Of a DNA stretch of 18,289 bases, positions 7,807 to 14,144 are shown piece after piece (position 1 is the first letter of the stretch; each line of letters starts with the position of its first letter). Made by a program: the position numbers and the translations under genes. This stretch comes from JBGTHB01 sp041746415 (GTDB taxonomy: Bacteria; Pseudomonadota; Gammaproteobacteria; Coxiellales; Coxiellaceae). The DNA is taken from contig JBGTHB010000096.1 of the NCBI GenBank assembly GCA_041746415.1, positions 1 to 18,289 of the forward strand, read 5' to 3'. The notes under the pieces are model-generated. The model saw only the letters and a list, made by a program, of their open reading frames with translations. It did not search any database and was not told where the DNA came from.

Positions 7807-8961
7807 TTAGATCAATTCAGCATTGGGTCTTAATTGCACTAAAAATTCATCGACAGGAACGCACAAAATATCCTTTTTTTTAAGTTTTTCTGTTCCGCGA
7901 TAAAGTAAAATACATTCGCAAGCCGGATAATCTTTTTTAAATTCAACCAGGCCGCGTAAATCATCATCGCGGATTCGCGCTGAATTTTTTACTTCAATCG
8001 CGTAAAAACCAATCTCACCATAAACAATAAAATCCACTTCGAGGCCGGATTTGGTGCGCCAGAAAAATAATTGCCCAGGGTGTTTTGAGTAATCTATCCA
8101 TGCTGTCAAATTTTGCGCGACTAATGTTTCAAGTGCGTGTCCACCTATTTCTTCTGGCTTGTCTAACGGACCTTTAGGTCGAGTTGATAAATAAACACCT
8201 GTATCGAAATAATAAAATTTTGGATGCGAAGATAAAGTTCGTTTTGCTTTTTTGGTAAAGATAGGTAGCTGGAAACACAGTAATAAGTCGTGCAAAATAG
8301 ACAAATAGTTTTCAACCGTTTTATTGCTGACTTGGCAATCACGTCCAATACTGGCGTAATTTAAAATGGAAGCCTGTGAAAAACTGATTGCTTCCAAAAA
8401 ACGCGCAAACTGATCTACGTTTCTGACTAAACTTTCCATTTGTACTTCTTCACGCATATACAACGCTATGTAGGCTTGTAAATCACCAGTAGGATCTGAA
8501 GATTTGGTAATGAGTGGCAGTAAACCAATTTTTAATGCTTGTTCTAAATTAAAATTTTTTCCTAATTCAGACGCCATAAATGGGTGCATCACTTTCAATT
8601 GAGCGCGACCACCCAATAAATTTACGCCTTGGCGTTTTAATTTACGTGCACTCGAACCAGTTAACACGAAATGCCAACCTTGTTTTTTTTCAATCAGTGT
8701 GTGCACAACGTCCAAAAGTTCAGGTACCTTTTGAATTTCGTCAATGATGAATGTTTTTTGGTGAGCGTGACCTTCCACCCATTCTTTTAATCGCTCTGGG
8801 TGTGCTTTGTAATTTCGGTAGGCAGCTGGATCGAGCAAGTCCAATACCATGGCGTTAGGGTAGGTGGCTTTCACCCAGGTGGTTTTGCCGGTGCCTCTGG
8901 CCCCGAAGAAAAAATAGCTGCTATCCGCAGGGGGCTGGAAAAATCGTCTTACTGATTCCAT
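7807..8961 (-). CDS. AAA_14/DUF4143-family ATPase
   Basis: A 384-residue protein of the widespread ATPase family with an N-terminal AAA_14 domain and C-terminal DUF4143 domain. Walker A is GARGTGKTT (20-28), Walker B is FIIDEIQ (71-77), and a sensor-like LTGSSARKL follows at 100-108. A winged-helix-like middle (about 185-225) leads to a C-terminal region with nuclease-like acidic spacing: E279 in ALETL, D310 in EVDF, and E323-x-K325 in AIEVK, as in PD-(D/E)XK folds. The biological role of the family is unsettled; members occur in accessory regions of bacteria and archaea. The strong ribosome-binding site AAGGAAGGA precedes the ATG, and a perfect 10-bp inverted repeat lies just upstream. The gene separates the sensor kinase from the transporter and regulator genes and looks inserted. 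Confidence 0.88.
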   Translation of the reverse strand: MESVRRFFQPPADSSYFFFGARGTGKTTWVKATYPNAMVLDLLDPAAYRNYKAHPERLKEWVEGHAHQKTFIIDEIQKVPELLDVVHTLIEKKQGWHFVLTGSSARKLKRQGVNLLGGRAQLKVMHPFMASELGKNFNLEQALKIGLLPLITKSSDPTGDLQAYIALYMREEVQMESLVRNVDQFARFLEAISFSQASILNYASIGRDCQVSNKTVENYLSILHDLLLCFQLPIFTKKAKRTLSSHPKFYYFDTGVYLSTRPKGPLDKPEEIGGHALETLVAQNLTAWIDYSKHPGQLFFWRTKSGLEVDFIVYGEIGFYAIEVKNSARIRDDDLRGLVEFKKDYPACECILLYRGTEKLKKKDILCVPVDEFLVQLRPNAELI

Positions 8962-8971
8962 TATTCCTTCC

Positions 8972-8996
8972 TTTTCTGTATTTGAGATACAGAAAA
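8972..8996. repeat. Perfect 10-bp inverted repeat upstream of the ATPase gene (putative operator)
   Basis: The arms TTTTCTGTAT and ATACAGAAAA are exact reverse complements separated by 5 bases. The repeat ends about 10 bp before the ATPase start codon, directly next to its ribosome-binding site. It can be a protein-binding site or a hairpin that hides translation. No T-run follows the hairpin on the minus strand, so it is a poor terminator. Confidence 0.6.
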
Positions 8997-9001
8997 GTAT
9001 A

Positions 9002-9017
9002 GCTTAGGGAGCTAAGC
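9002..9017. repeat. Short perfect inverted repeat
   Basis: GCTTAG and CTAAGC flank 4 bases (GGAG on the + strand). It lies 5 bp from the larger repeat at 8972-8996. The pair could be a two-hairpin leader of the ATPase mRNA or the scar of an insertion boundary. Evidence is the symmetry only. Confidence 0.35.
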
Positions 9018-9020
9018 CTG

Positions 9021-9269
9021 TCACCCAGCAAATCCGTAAGACACTCTTTCTGGAAAATCGCATCGGTTTATCTGGGATCTCCCATCGCTGACATCCCAAA
9101 AAAAACAAGCCATTATCTCGCGCGAAAGCACTCTAGTTGTAGACTTTCTCGGAGTGGATTGCGAAATTTTCAGACATTTCCGGAGTTGTATCCATTTTTG
9201 TGGGGTGATACAGGAAGACTCTGATGTAGTCCGGAGACTGCACGTGATAGAAAAAACAGCTGCTGACAT
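9021..9269 (-). pseudogene. Possible decayed mariner-type transposase fragment
   Basis: An 82-codon open frame without a ribosome-binding site. Its middle resembles the catalytic core of eukaryote-type mariner transposases, as I remember them: a TP pair, then TPRK exactly 17 residues later, then S-R-E-I-M-A-C-F-F-W-D. Mariner proteins typically show TPE...TPKK...KVMATVFWD with the same spacing, where FWD carries the second catalytic aspartate. Similarity fades on both sides (DESW is reduced to SESS). There are no visible terminal repeats or the rest of a transposase. It may be a short relic left when the region was rearranged, or chance; I could not test it by a search. Confidence 0.35.
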
Positions 9270-9273
9270 GCCC

Positions 9274-10623
9274 TTAGTCGTAAAGCTCTGTTTCTTCTAA
9301 TGAGCGGTTGGTCATTTCTGGGACCAAGAAAGTAGCAAAAATACCGATAAACGACACCACTGCCATCATTACCATTACTACAGCAAGGCCGTGTTTTTCT
9401 AATAAAAGTGGCAGTACAAACACCCCGGCAAAGGCACCCACTTTGCCTACGGCGGCTGAAATTCCATGAGCGCGCGCTCGAATGGCGGTAGGGTAAATTT
9501 CCGATGGAATTAAAAAAGTAGTGGTGTTGGGTCCAAAGTTCACAAAAAAGAAACTCAAACCAAAAATTAATGCAAATATAATAATATGTGACGTCAAATG
9601 CGGAATCATCGCAATGGCCAAATAACATATCCCCATTACCGTAAAGCCAATAATTTGTAATGGTTTACGCCCGATTTTATCGACATACTTGGCAGCCATG
9701 ATGTAGCCGGGCACCGCAAACACTAAAAACATGCCTGCCGAAACCAAGGTGCGCCACAGTAAATGTGACTTAGTGCCCAGTGCATTTAAAATTAATACGG
9801 CTGACACACCATTACCGTAAAACGCCACGTCTAATAAAAACCACGCGCCGGCGGTACCAATCAAACAGAACACCCACTTGCGCGATAATAATTTTTGTTT
9901 GATTAGCGACACGCGCGGCGGCTTTTTTAAACCCACGGCCAAGTGCGATACAACCCGTGATACTTGCAGTGGTAACTGCTGTTTTTGCTGAGCTATCAAA
10001 AAGCGAGGACTTTCATAAATATTGCGGCGTAAATAAAACACGGAAGCAGCGGGTATCGCGCCCAACCCTAATAGAATGCGCCATAGTAATGCGTGTGGCA
10101 CGTGCACAGCCAACAACAAACTAGCAAGCAGCGGCCCAACAATGAGTCCAACCGCTTGCATGGCAAACACTAATAAAACCAAAAAACCGCGATTTTTTTT
10201 ACCGGCAAACTCAGCGGCCACCACGGCACTGCTAGGGTAATCGCCACCTATTCCTAAACCCACAATGATTCTGGCAAACAACAGCCAGATATAATTCGGC
10301 GACAGCGCTGCCATAATGGCACCGACAAATAAAATAACCACTTCTAAACCGTATAGTTTTTTGCGCCCGAAGCGATCGGATAGCGCGCCAAATAATAATG
10401 CTCCGCAAGCCGCTGAAGCTAATGATGCGCCGTTTAGCACTGCTAACTGGGTGGTGGTGAGATGCCAAATCGGCATTAAAATGGTGGTAACCACACCAAT
10501 AATAAAAAGATCATACGCATCTGTAAAAAAACCAGTGCCTGCGGTAATAAGCATCCGCCATTGAAATTTTTGGACTTTGGTGTCGTCAATTGCGTTCAGC
10601 ACGATGGCATCGGTGTCATTCAT
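9274..10623 (-). CDS. MFS transporter, phosphate:H+ symporter-like
   Basis: A complete 449-residue major facilitator protein with about 12 membrane helices. TM1 carries GTGFFTDAYDLFIIGVV (29-45), a signature close to the PHO84-like phosphate:H+ symporter family. Loop 2-3 has the MFS motif A (GALSDRFGRKK, 79-89), and TM4 has GLGIGGDYPSSA (122-133). The second-half motif A copy is AKYVDKIGRKPL, and the C-terminus ends VPEMTNRSLEE, as in sugar-porter-like MFS proteins. Phosphate is the best guess; aromatic acid or sugar transport cannot be excluded. It starts 33 bp after ompR on the same strand, so it is probably in the same transcription unit. No good Shine-Dalgarno precedes the ATG; TACCAT 7 nt upstream is only a weak -10 candidate. 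Confidence 0.8.
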   Translation of the reverse strand: MNDTDAIVLNAIDDTKVQKFQWRMLITAGTGFFTDAYDLFIIGVVTTILMPIWHLTTTQLAVLNGASLASAACGALLFGALSDRFGRKKLYGLEVVILFVGAIMAALSPNYIWLLFARIIVGLGIGGDYPSSAVVAAEFAGKKNRGFLVLLVFAMQAVGLIVGPLLASLLLAVHVPHALLWRILLGLGAIPAASVFYLRRNIYESPRFLIAQQKQQLPLQVSRVVSHLAVGLKKPPRVSLIKQKLLSRKWVFCLIGTAGAWFLLDVAFYGNGVSAVLILNALGTKSHLLWRTLVSAGMFLVFAVPGYIMAAKYVDKIGRKPLQIIGFTVMGICYLAIAMIPHLTSHIIIFALIFGLSFFFVNFGPNTTTFLIPSEIYPTAIRARAHGISAAVGKVGAFAGVFVLPLLLEKHGLAVVMVMMAVVSFIGIFATFLVPEMTNRSLEETELYD

Positions 10624-10656
10624 GCGGGTTATGGTAGCGGGTTTTTTCCAACGCGC

Positions 10657-11388
10657 CTAGCCTTTATTTAGTTGGGCATTGAACTGGTAACCGCCGCCGC
10701 GTATGGTCACAATTAGCGTCGGGTTCTTAGCATCTTGTTCAATTTTTTTGCGTAAGCGTGCCACTTGCACGTCAATGGTGCGATCAAAAGGGCCGCCCTC
10801 ACGTCCGCGGGTTAAATCTAATAATTGATCGCGCGTTAATACACGGTTGGCGTTTTCAATAAACGCCAGCAGCAATTCGTATTCACCTGAACTTAATGGC
10901 ACCACTACTCCATCGGGCGCAATCAAACGCCGTTTGTTTTGATCGAGTTTCCAATCCGCAAATTGCAACTCTGGCATTGATGCCACTTTGGCTGCACGCC
11001 GTTCAACACCTAACTCGCCTTCACTGCGACGTAACAACGCTTTGATGCGCGCTAACAATTCACGCGGACTAAATGGTTTTGATAAATAATCATCCGCACC
11101 CAGCTCTAAACCGGTAATACGATCGGTTTCTTCCCCCACCGCACTTAACATGATAATAGGAGTAGCGCACTTTTCGCGGAGTTTACGGCACAACGTTAAT
11201 CCGTCATCACCCGGCAGCATGATATCCAGCACAATTAAATCAATGTGCGCTTTTTTAATTTCGCGCTCCATCTCGGTACCGTTTTTGGCTAACGTGACGC
11301 GATAGTGATGTTTTTGCAAATAGTCCTGCAGCAACTCACCGATTTGCGGATCGTCATCAACAATTAAAAGGTGTGGGTTAGCTTGCAT
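10657..11388 (-). CDS. ompR: OmpR-family response regulator
   Basis: A 243-residue DNA-binding response regulator. The receiver domain (about 5-118) has the acidic pocket D11-D12-D13, phosphoacceptor Asp55 in LIVLDIMLPGDDG, Ser82 and Lys104 in LSKPF. The C-terminal winged helix (about 137-238) has LSSGEYELLLAF, VLTRDQLLDLTRGREGGPFDRTIDVQVARLRKKIE and the final wing IRGGGYQF, which is the OmpR subgroup pattern. The likely partner is the EnvZ-like kinase at 6450-7715. The start ATG is 2 nt after the stop of the antitoxin gene, and its ribosome-binding site (GAGGG, 8 nt upstream) lies within the antitoxin coding sequence, so translation is probably coupled and transcription may depend on the toxin-antitoxin promoter. 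Confidence 0.9.
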   Translation of the reverse strand: MQANPHLLIVDDDPQIGELLQDYLQKHHYRVTLAKNGTEMEREIKKAHIDLIVLDIMLPGDDGLTLCRKLREKCATPIIMLSAVGEETDRITGLELGADDYLSKPFSPRELLARIKALLRRSEGELGVERRAAKVASMPELQFADWKLDQNKRRLIAPDGVVVPLSSGEYELLLAFIENANRVLTRDQLLDLTRGREGGPFDRTIDVQVARLRKKIEQDAKNPTLIVTIRGGGYQFNAQLNKG

Positions 11389-11390
11389 CG

Positions 11391-11702
11391 TTAAACCCTC
11401 TTACGCTGTGGCACTAACTTAATTTGCAACTCACAACCAACAGCTTTTGCATAACGTCTCAATGTAGCCAGCGTTGGTGAATGACGCCTTCCTTCATGAA
11501 CTGCCTCAAGCCGACCAATAACAGAGGTAGAGGTATGCATAATCTCAGCCACCTCTGACTGCGTCATGCCTGAACGATTTCTTGCTTTGAGCATTTCTTT
11601 AATCAACTCAAATTCTTCAGCTAAAGCTGCATATTCTGCTTTGACTATTTTATTTGATAGCGCTTTTTTTTTGAGGCTGCTGTGTCTTTTTTTATTTAGC
11701 AT
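11391..11702 (-). CDS. higA: HigA-type antitoxin, XRE-family helix-turn-helix protein
   Basis: A 103-residue antitoxin-like repressor. The HTH is MTQSEVAEIMHTSTSVIGRLE (about 46-66), followed by HSPTLATLRRYAKAVGCELQIKL, the usual tail of HigA-like antitoxins. The N-terminus is strongly basic. The open frame starts at a TTG at 11711, but the ATG at 11702 has GGGAGG 9 nt upstream and is preferred. It overlaps the toxin gene by 11 bp, giving toxin-first order as in higBA modules. It probably neutralises the HigB-like toxin and represses the shared promoter through the 20-bp palindrome at 12030-12049. It directly precedes ompR. Confidence 0.85.
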   Translation of the reverse strand: MLNKKRHSSLKKKALSNKIVKAEYAALAEEFELIKEMLKARNRSGMTQSEVAEIMHTSTSVIGRLEAVHEGRRHSPTLATLRRYAKAVGCELQIKLVPQRKRV

Positions 11703-12024
11703 TTTTAACAACCTCCCATAGTCGAGATCTCGCTATAGCCAGTTCTTTGTTAGGTAATTTTTCTGTCTTTTTGATAAAGCAATGCAACATAATGATTCGC
11801 TTATCTATTACAGTACAATAAAATATTCTAGCAATGCCTTCTGGTGACTTCACCCTCAGCTCATGCAAGGATTCGCCCAAAGGCTTTGTATGCGGCATTC
11901 CTAAAAAAGGCCCAAATTCTTCAATGAGATCCGTCAACCTAAAGTAGCGCGCTTGAAGTTTTTTAGGCAAGTTCAAAATAGTTCGCATAACTTTTTCGTC
12001 AAAATATTCTATTGTCCATTGCAT
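11692..12024 (-). CDS. higB: HigB-type toxin, phage-derived Gp49-like/RelE superfamily
   Basis: A 110-residue protein of the HigB/Gp49-like family (RelE/ParE superfamily), whose members cut mRNA at the ribosome. Recognisable are GPFLGMPHTKPLGESLHELRV (38-58), IARIFYCTVIDKRIIMLHCFIKKTEKLP (64-91) and ELAIARSR (94-101). The sequence is intact, with the conserved basic residues R65, K85 and K86 present, so the toxin is likely functional. The frame extends two codons to a GTG at 12030; I take the ATG at 12024 because the GTG would lie within the promoter palindrome. No Shine-Dalgarno is present, and a -10 element ends 4 nt before the ATG, so translation may be leaderless. Confidence 0.85.
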   Translation of the reverse strand: MQWTIEYFDEKVMRTILNLPKKLQARYFRLTDLIEEFGPFLGMPHTKPLGESLHELRVKSPEGIARIFYCTVIDKRIIMLHCFIKKTEKLPNKELAIARSRLWEVVKNAK

Positions 12025-12028
12025 AGTC

Positions 12029-12056
12029 ACTATAGCATATATGCTATAGCTCTCAA
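12029..12056 (-). promoter_or_regulatory. Predicted higBA promoter
   Basis: On the minus strand TTGAGA (5 of 6 matches to the -35 consensus) is followed after 16 bp by an extended -10, TGCTATAGT. Transcription would start at or within a few bases of the higB ATG. The spacer and -10 are covered by the perfect palindrome at 12030-12049, so a bound HigA would block RNA polymerase. Because higA abuts ompR, this promoter may also drive ompR and the transporter gene. Confidence 0.6.
12030..12049. repeat. Perfect 20-bp palindrome, putative HigA operator
   Basis: CTATAGCATATATGCTATAG reads identically on both strands. It covers the -10 box and most of the spacer of the higBA promoter. A dimeric HTH antitoxin acting at such a site is the normal mode of autoregulation in higBA modules. 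The symmetry is directly visible; the bound protein is inferred. Confidence 0.75.
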
Positions 12057-12098
12057 ATCAATACAGGAGCAAAATTGTTTCAGCATTGTTACATGTGA

Positions 12099-12126
12099 TT
12101 GCTTTAAAGATATCCGCTGGTAATGT
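12099..12126 (+). promoter_or_regulatory. Possible promoter of the PepSY-like gene
   Basis: TTGCTT is followed after 16 bp by TAATGT, preceded by TG in the extended -10 position. Transcription would begin near 12133, leaving a 35-nt leader with AGGAG before the ATG at 12168. It is divergent from the higBA promoter. The -10 match is modest. Confidence 0.35.
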
Positions 12127-12167
12127 TAATCAATTAATCTGGTAACACGAAATTACAGGAGATTGAA

Positions 12168-12581
12168 ATGAAAAATATAAAATCCACACTTGCAACTACA
12201 ATGATATTGGGTGTTGCCAGTTGGGGTGTGATGCAAATGGGTTTGGCGGCACCACAAACTGCGCCACTGCAATCGCTTACGCCAGCCACACACGTAAAAA
12301 TAATTCACGTGATGCCGGCGCATTCCATGCGCATGTGGCGTTTGGGCTTTCATCACAACAAAAACTTAAACGCGCAAGATGCGGCGACAGTAACGAAAGC
12401 GGCATTAATTATGCGCGGCAAACATAATTTAAATGTGGGCAAAGTGGAAATGAAACAAACAAAGCATGGCCACAAATTGTATTTAGTGAATATCGTGAAT
12501 GCGAAACATAACGTAATAAAACAGGTGATGGTAAGCGCTCGCAGCGGCATGATACGGCCGTTGCATTTGCATGCGGTGTAA
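12168..12581 (+). CDS. Exported His/Met-rich PepSY-like small protein
   Basis: A 137-residue protein with a Sec signal peptide: basic start MKNIK, hydrophobic core to about residue 26, likely cleavage after GLAA (residue 28). The mature part has 11 histidines and 7 methionines and is basic. The second half (about 69-135) has the PepSY pattern: a helix AQDAATVTKAALIM, then a strand pair GKVEMKQTKHGHKLYLVNIV, then KQVMVSARSGMIRP, resembling the VDAxTGxI ending. The PepSY assignment is by pattern only. Such domains occur in periplasmic inhibitory or metal-linked proteins; the His/Met content would allow copper or other metal binding, which is speculation. AGGAG lies 7 nt before the ATG. It converges on the next gene, with a hairpin between. 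Confidence 0.7.
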   Translation: MKNIKSTLATTMILGVASWGVMQMGLAAPQTAPLQSLTPATHVKIIHVMPAHSMRMWRLGFHHNKNLNAQDAATVTKAALIMRGKHNLNVGKVEMKQTKHGHKLYLVNIVNAKHNVIKQVMVSARSGMIRPLHLHAV

Positions 12582-12593
12582 TTAAGTTAGATG

Positions 12594-12617
12594 GGCTTCG
12601 TTGAGGGTAACGAAGCC
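12594..12617. terminator. Strong hairpin between convergent genes (probable bidirectional terminator)
   Basis: GGCTTCGTT and AACGAAGCC form a perfect 9-bp stem with a 6-base loop, located between the stops of the genes ending at 12581 (+) and 12626 (-). The following T-tracts are weak on both sides (TGAATTTATT on +), so termination efficiency is uncertain, but position and stem strength fit a shared terminator. Confidence 0.65.
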
Positions 12618-12625
12618 TGAATTTA

Positions 12626-13063
12626 TTACGCCGAAAAAGAGGGGGATTGGCGGTTAGGGCAGCCATCTATAATTGTTTTGACTGCGCACAAAGTCAGCAT
12701 TAAACCTGATAATGCCATGATCACAATCGCTAACACTTCTGTGTTTTTTTTCATCCCTTCATGCAATGCGACATCACCAGAATAGTTTCCGTCATATTTG
12801 CCATCAGAGATTTGCGCGCCATCAAATTTATTGCCGCAACGTTCATAAATATATAATGCCGCACTGGCTATAAAGAGCGTCACAAGTACAGCAATACCGC
12901 ACCATCTCGCATTTCCTGCGGTTTTTGCTTCCCTGGTTGTGGCTCCGTCCTCAACATCACCATTTAACGTTCGCACTGTACCAAAGTTAGTCCTATACAT
13001 ATTTGCGGTAAGGTCCTCAGCAACAGGCACACTCAAAAGAGGTGCACTTTTGTCATTACTCAT
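12626..13063 (-). CDS. Unrecognised small membrane protein with two TM segments
   Basis: I do not recognise this 145-residue protein. A polar N-terminal region (1-50) is followed by TM1 (about 54-73, CGIAVLVTLFIASAALYIY). A short Gly/Asp/Tyr-rich loop follows, containing the near-repeat SDGKYDGNYSGD (86-97), then TM2 (about 109-130). The tail is short. There is no signal peptide. The start is well supported: GGAGGA lies 7 nt before the ATG, and an extended -10 (TGTTACTAT, 13099-13091) lies upstream. It is divergent from the next membrane protein gene, and both look lineage-specific. It could be an effector or envelope protein, but the sequence gives no proof. Confidence 0.7.
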   Translation of the reverse strand: MSNDKSAPLLSVPVAEDLTANMYRTNFGTVRTLNGDVEDGATTREAKTAGNARWCGIAVLVTLFIASAALYIYERCGNKFDGAQISDGKYDGNYSGDVALHEGMKKNTEVLAIVIMALSGLMLTLCAVKTIIDGCPNRQSPSFSA

Positions 13064-13090
13064 TCACTATTCCTCCACAATTTTGCGACA

Positions 13091-13099
13091 ATAGTAACA
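13091..13099 (-). promoter_or_regulatory. Extended -10 element upstream of the two-TM protein gene
   Basis: TGTTACTAT on the minus strand matches an extended -10 (TGn plus TACTAT). It lies 27 bp before the ATG at 13063, leaving a leader of about 20 nt containing the GGAGGA ribosome-binding site. No good -35 is visible. Confidence 0.4.
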
Positions 13100-13232
13100 T
13101 TCTTGGATAAGGCCACCAGCATTATTTGCTACTTAATTTTTTCTTAACTATTTCATCGCCAGTCGTAATAGATTTTTAATGCTTCGCTGCTAGACTGCGC
13201 CTATAAACAATGATTATTTTGGAGAAAACCCC

Positions 13233-14144
13233 ATGGCAACATACACTGGCATAGGCACACGCGGTGACCGATTTAAAAACCTGGAAACTTGGTCGCAATA
13301 CGCCACACATAATTTGCATTTTGTGCCGGCCTTTTTGTTTTTTCTACCTGCATTCGTGGCTTGTGGCACCCTTATCAGGCCTTTCGGTTCTAATAGCGAT
13401 AATAGTCCGCTGAATTTGAGCTTGAATTTCACCTTGGCATTAGGTGTGGTTAACGTCGTTGTGGCTTCTGGATTCGTGCCGCTTTGGCAGCGATTTGTGC
13501 TGCAAAATTGTTGCGACAAACCATCAGAGGACAGTAATCAACAAGCCGATTCCAGTGGCGAACCATCCAGGGTAGAAAAACCAACTTGGTGGGCGTTATT
13601 TAAAAACAGTGGTCGTGTTTCAGCTGAATTCACTTCCTTTACTGCCTTGAGTTTTGCATCGAATTTGTTGTTTAACGACCATGGTTTGTCAACACCATTT
13701 TACCGCGCTGCGGCGTTTTTTGTGGCAGCAGAAGCGCATTTAATGGTACGTGAAATTTTCGACCGTGCGCGGATTGCTTGTGCTAAAAATTCACAACATC
13801 TTCCCCTATTAGAGAATGATATCGGAATTATGGACTCAGATGCCGCTTATCATATCCAGCAATTTATAGCACACTCTGCTACCGCTCTTTTATTGGCGGC
13901 CTGCTTTTATGTGAGCTACCAATACATTAGTGACGATTTAGCGCATCACATTAACTTTGGCGAAAAAAATGTGGATCACGCAGCAGCGGTTTCTATAATG
14001 ACAGCTATTCCAATGTGGTTGTTTGTGCGCGGTATTGGCGTGCAAATGCAACTCGAAAAATTAGCAAAAGCGGCTGCAGAATGTATGGGTGCAGCAGTTG
14101 GTTCGGCTCCAGCAACTCTACCTGCTGCTGGTCAGACAGTTTAA
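13233..14144 (+). CDS. Unrecognised multi-pass membrane protein
   Basis: I do not recognise this 303-residue protein. Hydrophobic segments lie at about 28-48, 63-86, 132-147, 156-172, 210-231 and 250-270, so four to six membrane helices are likely. A polar loop at 91-126 contains CCDKPSEDSNQQADSSGEPS, and another acidic loop lies at 173-205. The C-terminus (280-303) is Ala-rich and ends APATLPAAGQTV. No signal peptide or catalytic motif is evident. GGAG lies 9 nt before the ATG, and TATAAA at 13202-13207 is a possible -10 box. The stop codon overlaps that of ubiI on the other strand, so the genes converge with no spacer. It may be lineage-specific; function unknown. Confidence 0.75.
   Translation: MATYTGIGTRGDRFKNLETWSQYATHNLHFVPAFLFFLPAFVACGTLIRPFGSNSDNSPLNLSLNFTLALGVVNVVVASGFVPLWQRFVLQNCCDKPSEDSNQQADSSGEPSRVEKPTWWALFKNSGRVSAEFTSFTALSFASNLLFNDHGLSTPFYRAAAFFVAAEAHLMVREIFDRARIACAKNSQHLPLLENDIGIMDSDAAYHIQQFIAHSATALLLAACFYVSYQYISDDLAHHINFGEKNVDHAAAVSIMTAIPMWLFVRGIGVQMQLEKLAKAAAECMGAAVGSAPATLPAAGQTV

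Larger units (their letters stand above)
8997..9273. other. Gene-poor spacer between ATPase and transporter genes
   Basis: Together with the adjacent repeat this makes a 312-bp stretch without an intact gene. It contains a second perfect inverted repeat, GCTTAG-N4-CTAAGC (9002-9017), just beyond the ATPase operator repeat, and an 82-codon minus-strand open frame (9021-9269) described separately as a possible transposase remnant. I see no tRNA, no clear promoter and no intrinsic terminator after the transporter gene. Confidence 0.5.

Noticed and set aside
8997..9273. tRNA or small RNA gene in the gene-free spacer
   Set aside because: No cloverleaf, T-loop consensus or promoter-terminator pair was visible; only short dyads.
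9170..9628. Minus-strand 152-codon open frame across the transporter 3' end
   Set aside because: Most of it is an alternative frame of the intact transporter gene; only its last part lies in the spacer, and it resembles no known protein.
12153..12666. Minus-strand open frames (12153-12356, 12353-12550, 12409-12666)
   Set aside because: They are antisense to the exported PepSY-like protein, which has a signal peptide and ribosome-binding site; they also cross the terminator hairpin.
14141..14144. Frameshift or misassembly where ubiI and the membrane protein gene overlap
   Set aside because: Both genes end in normal TAA codons that simply share bases in TTAATTAA-like sequence; ordinary convergent packing.
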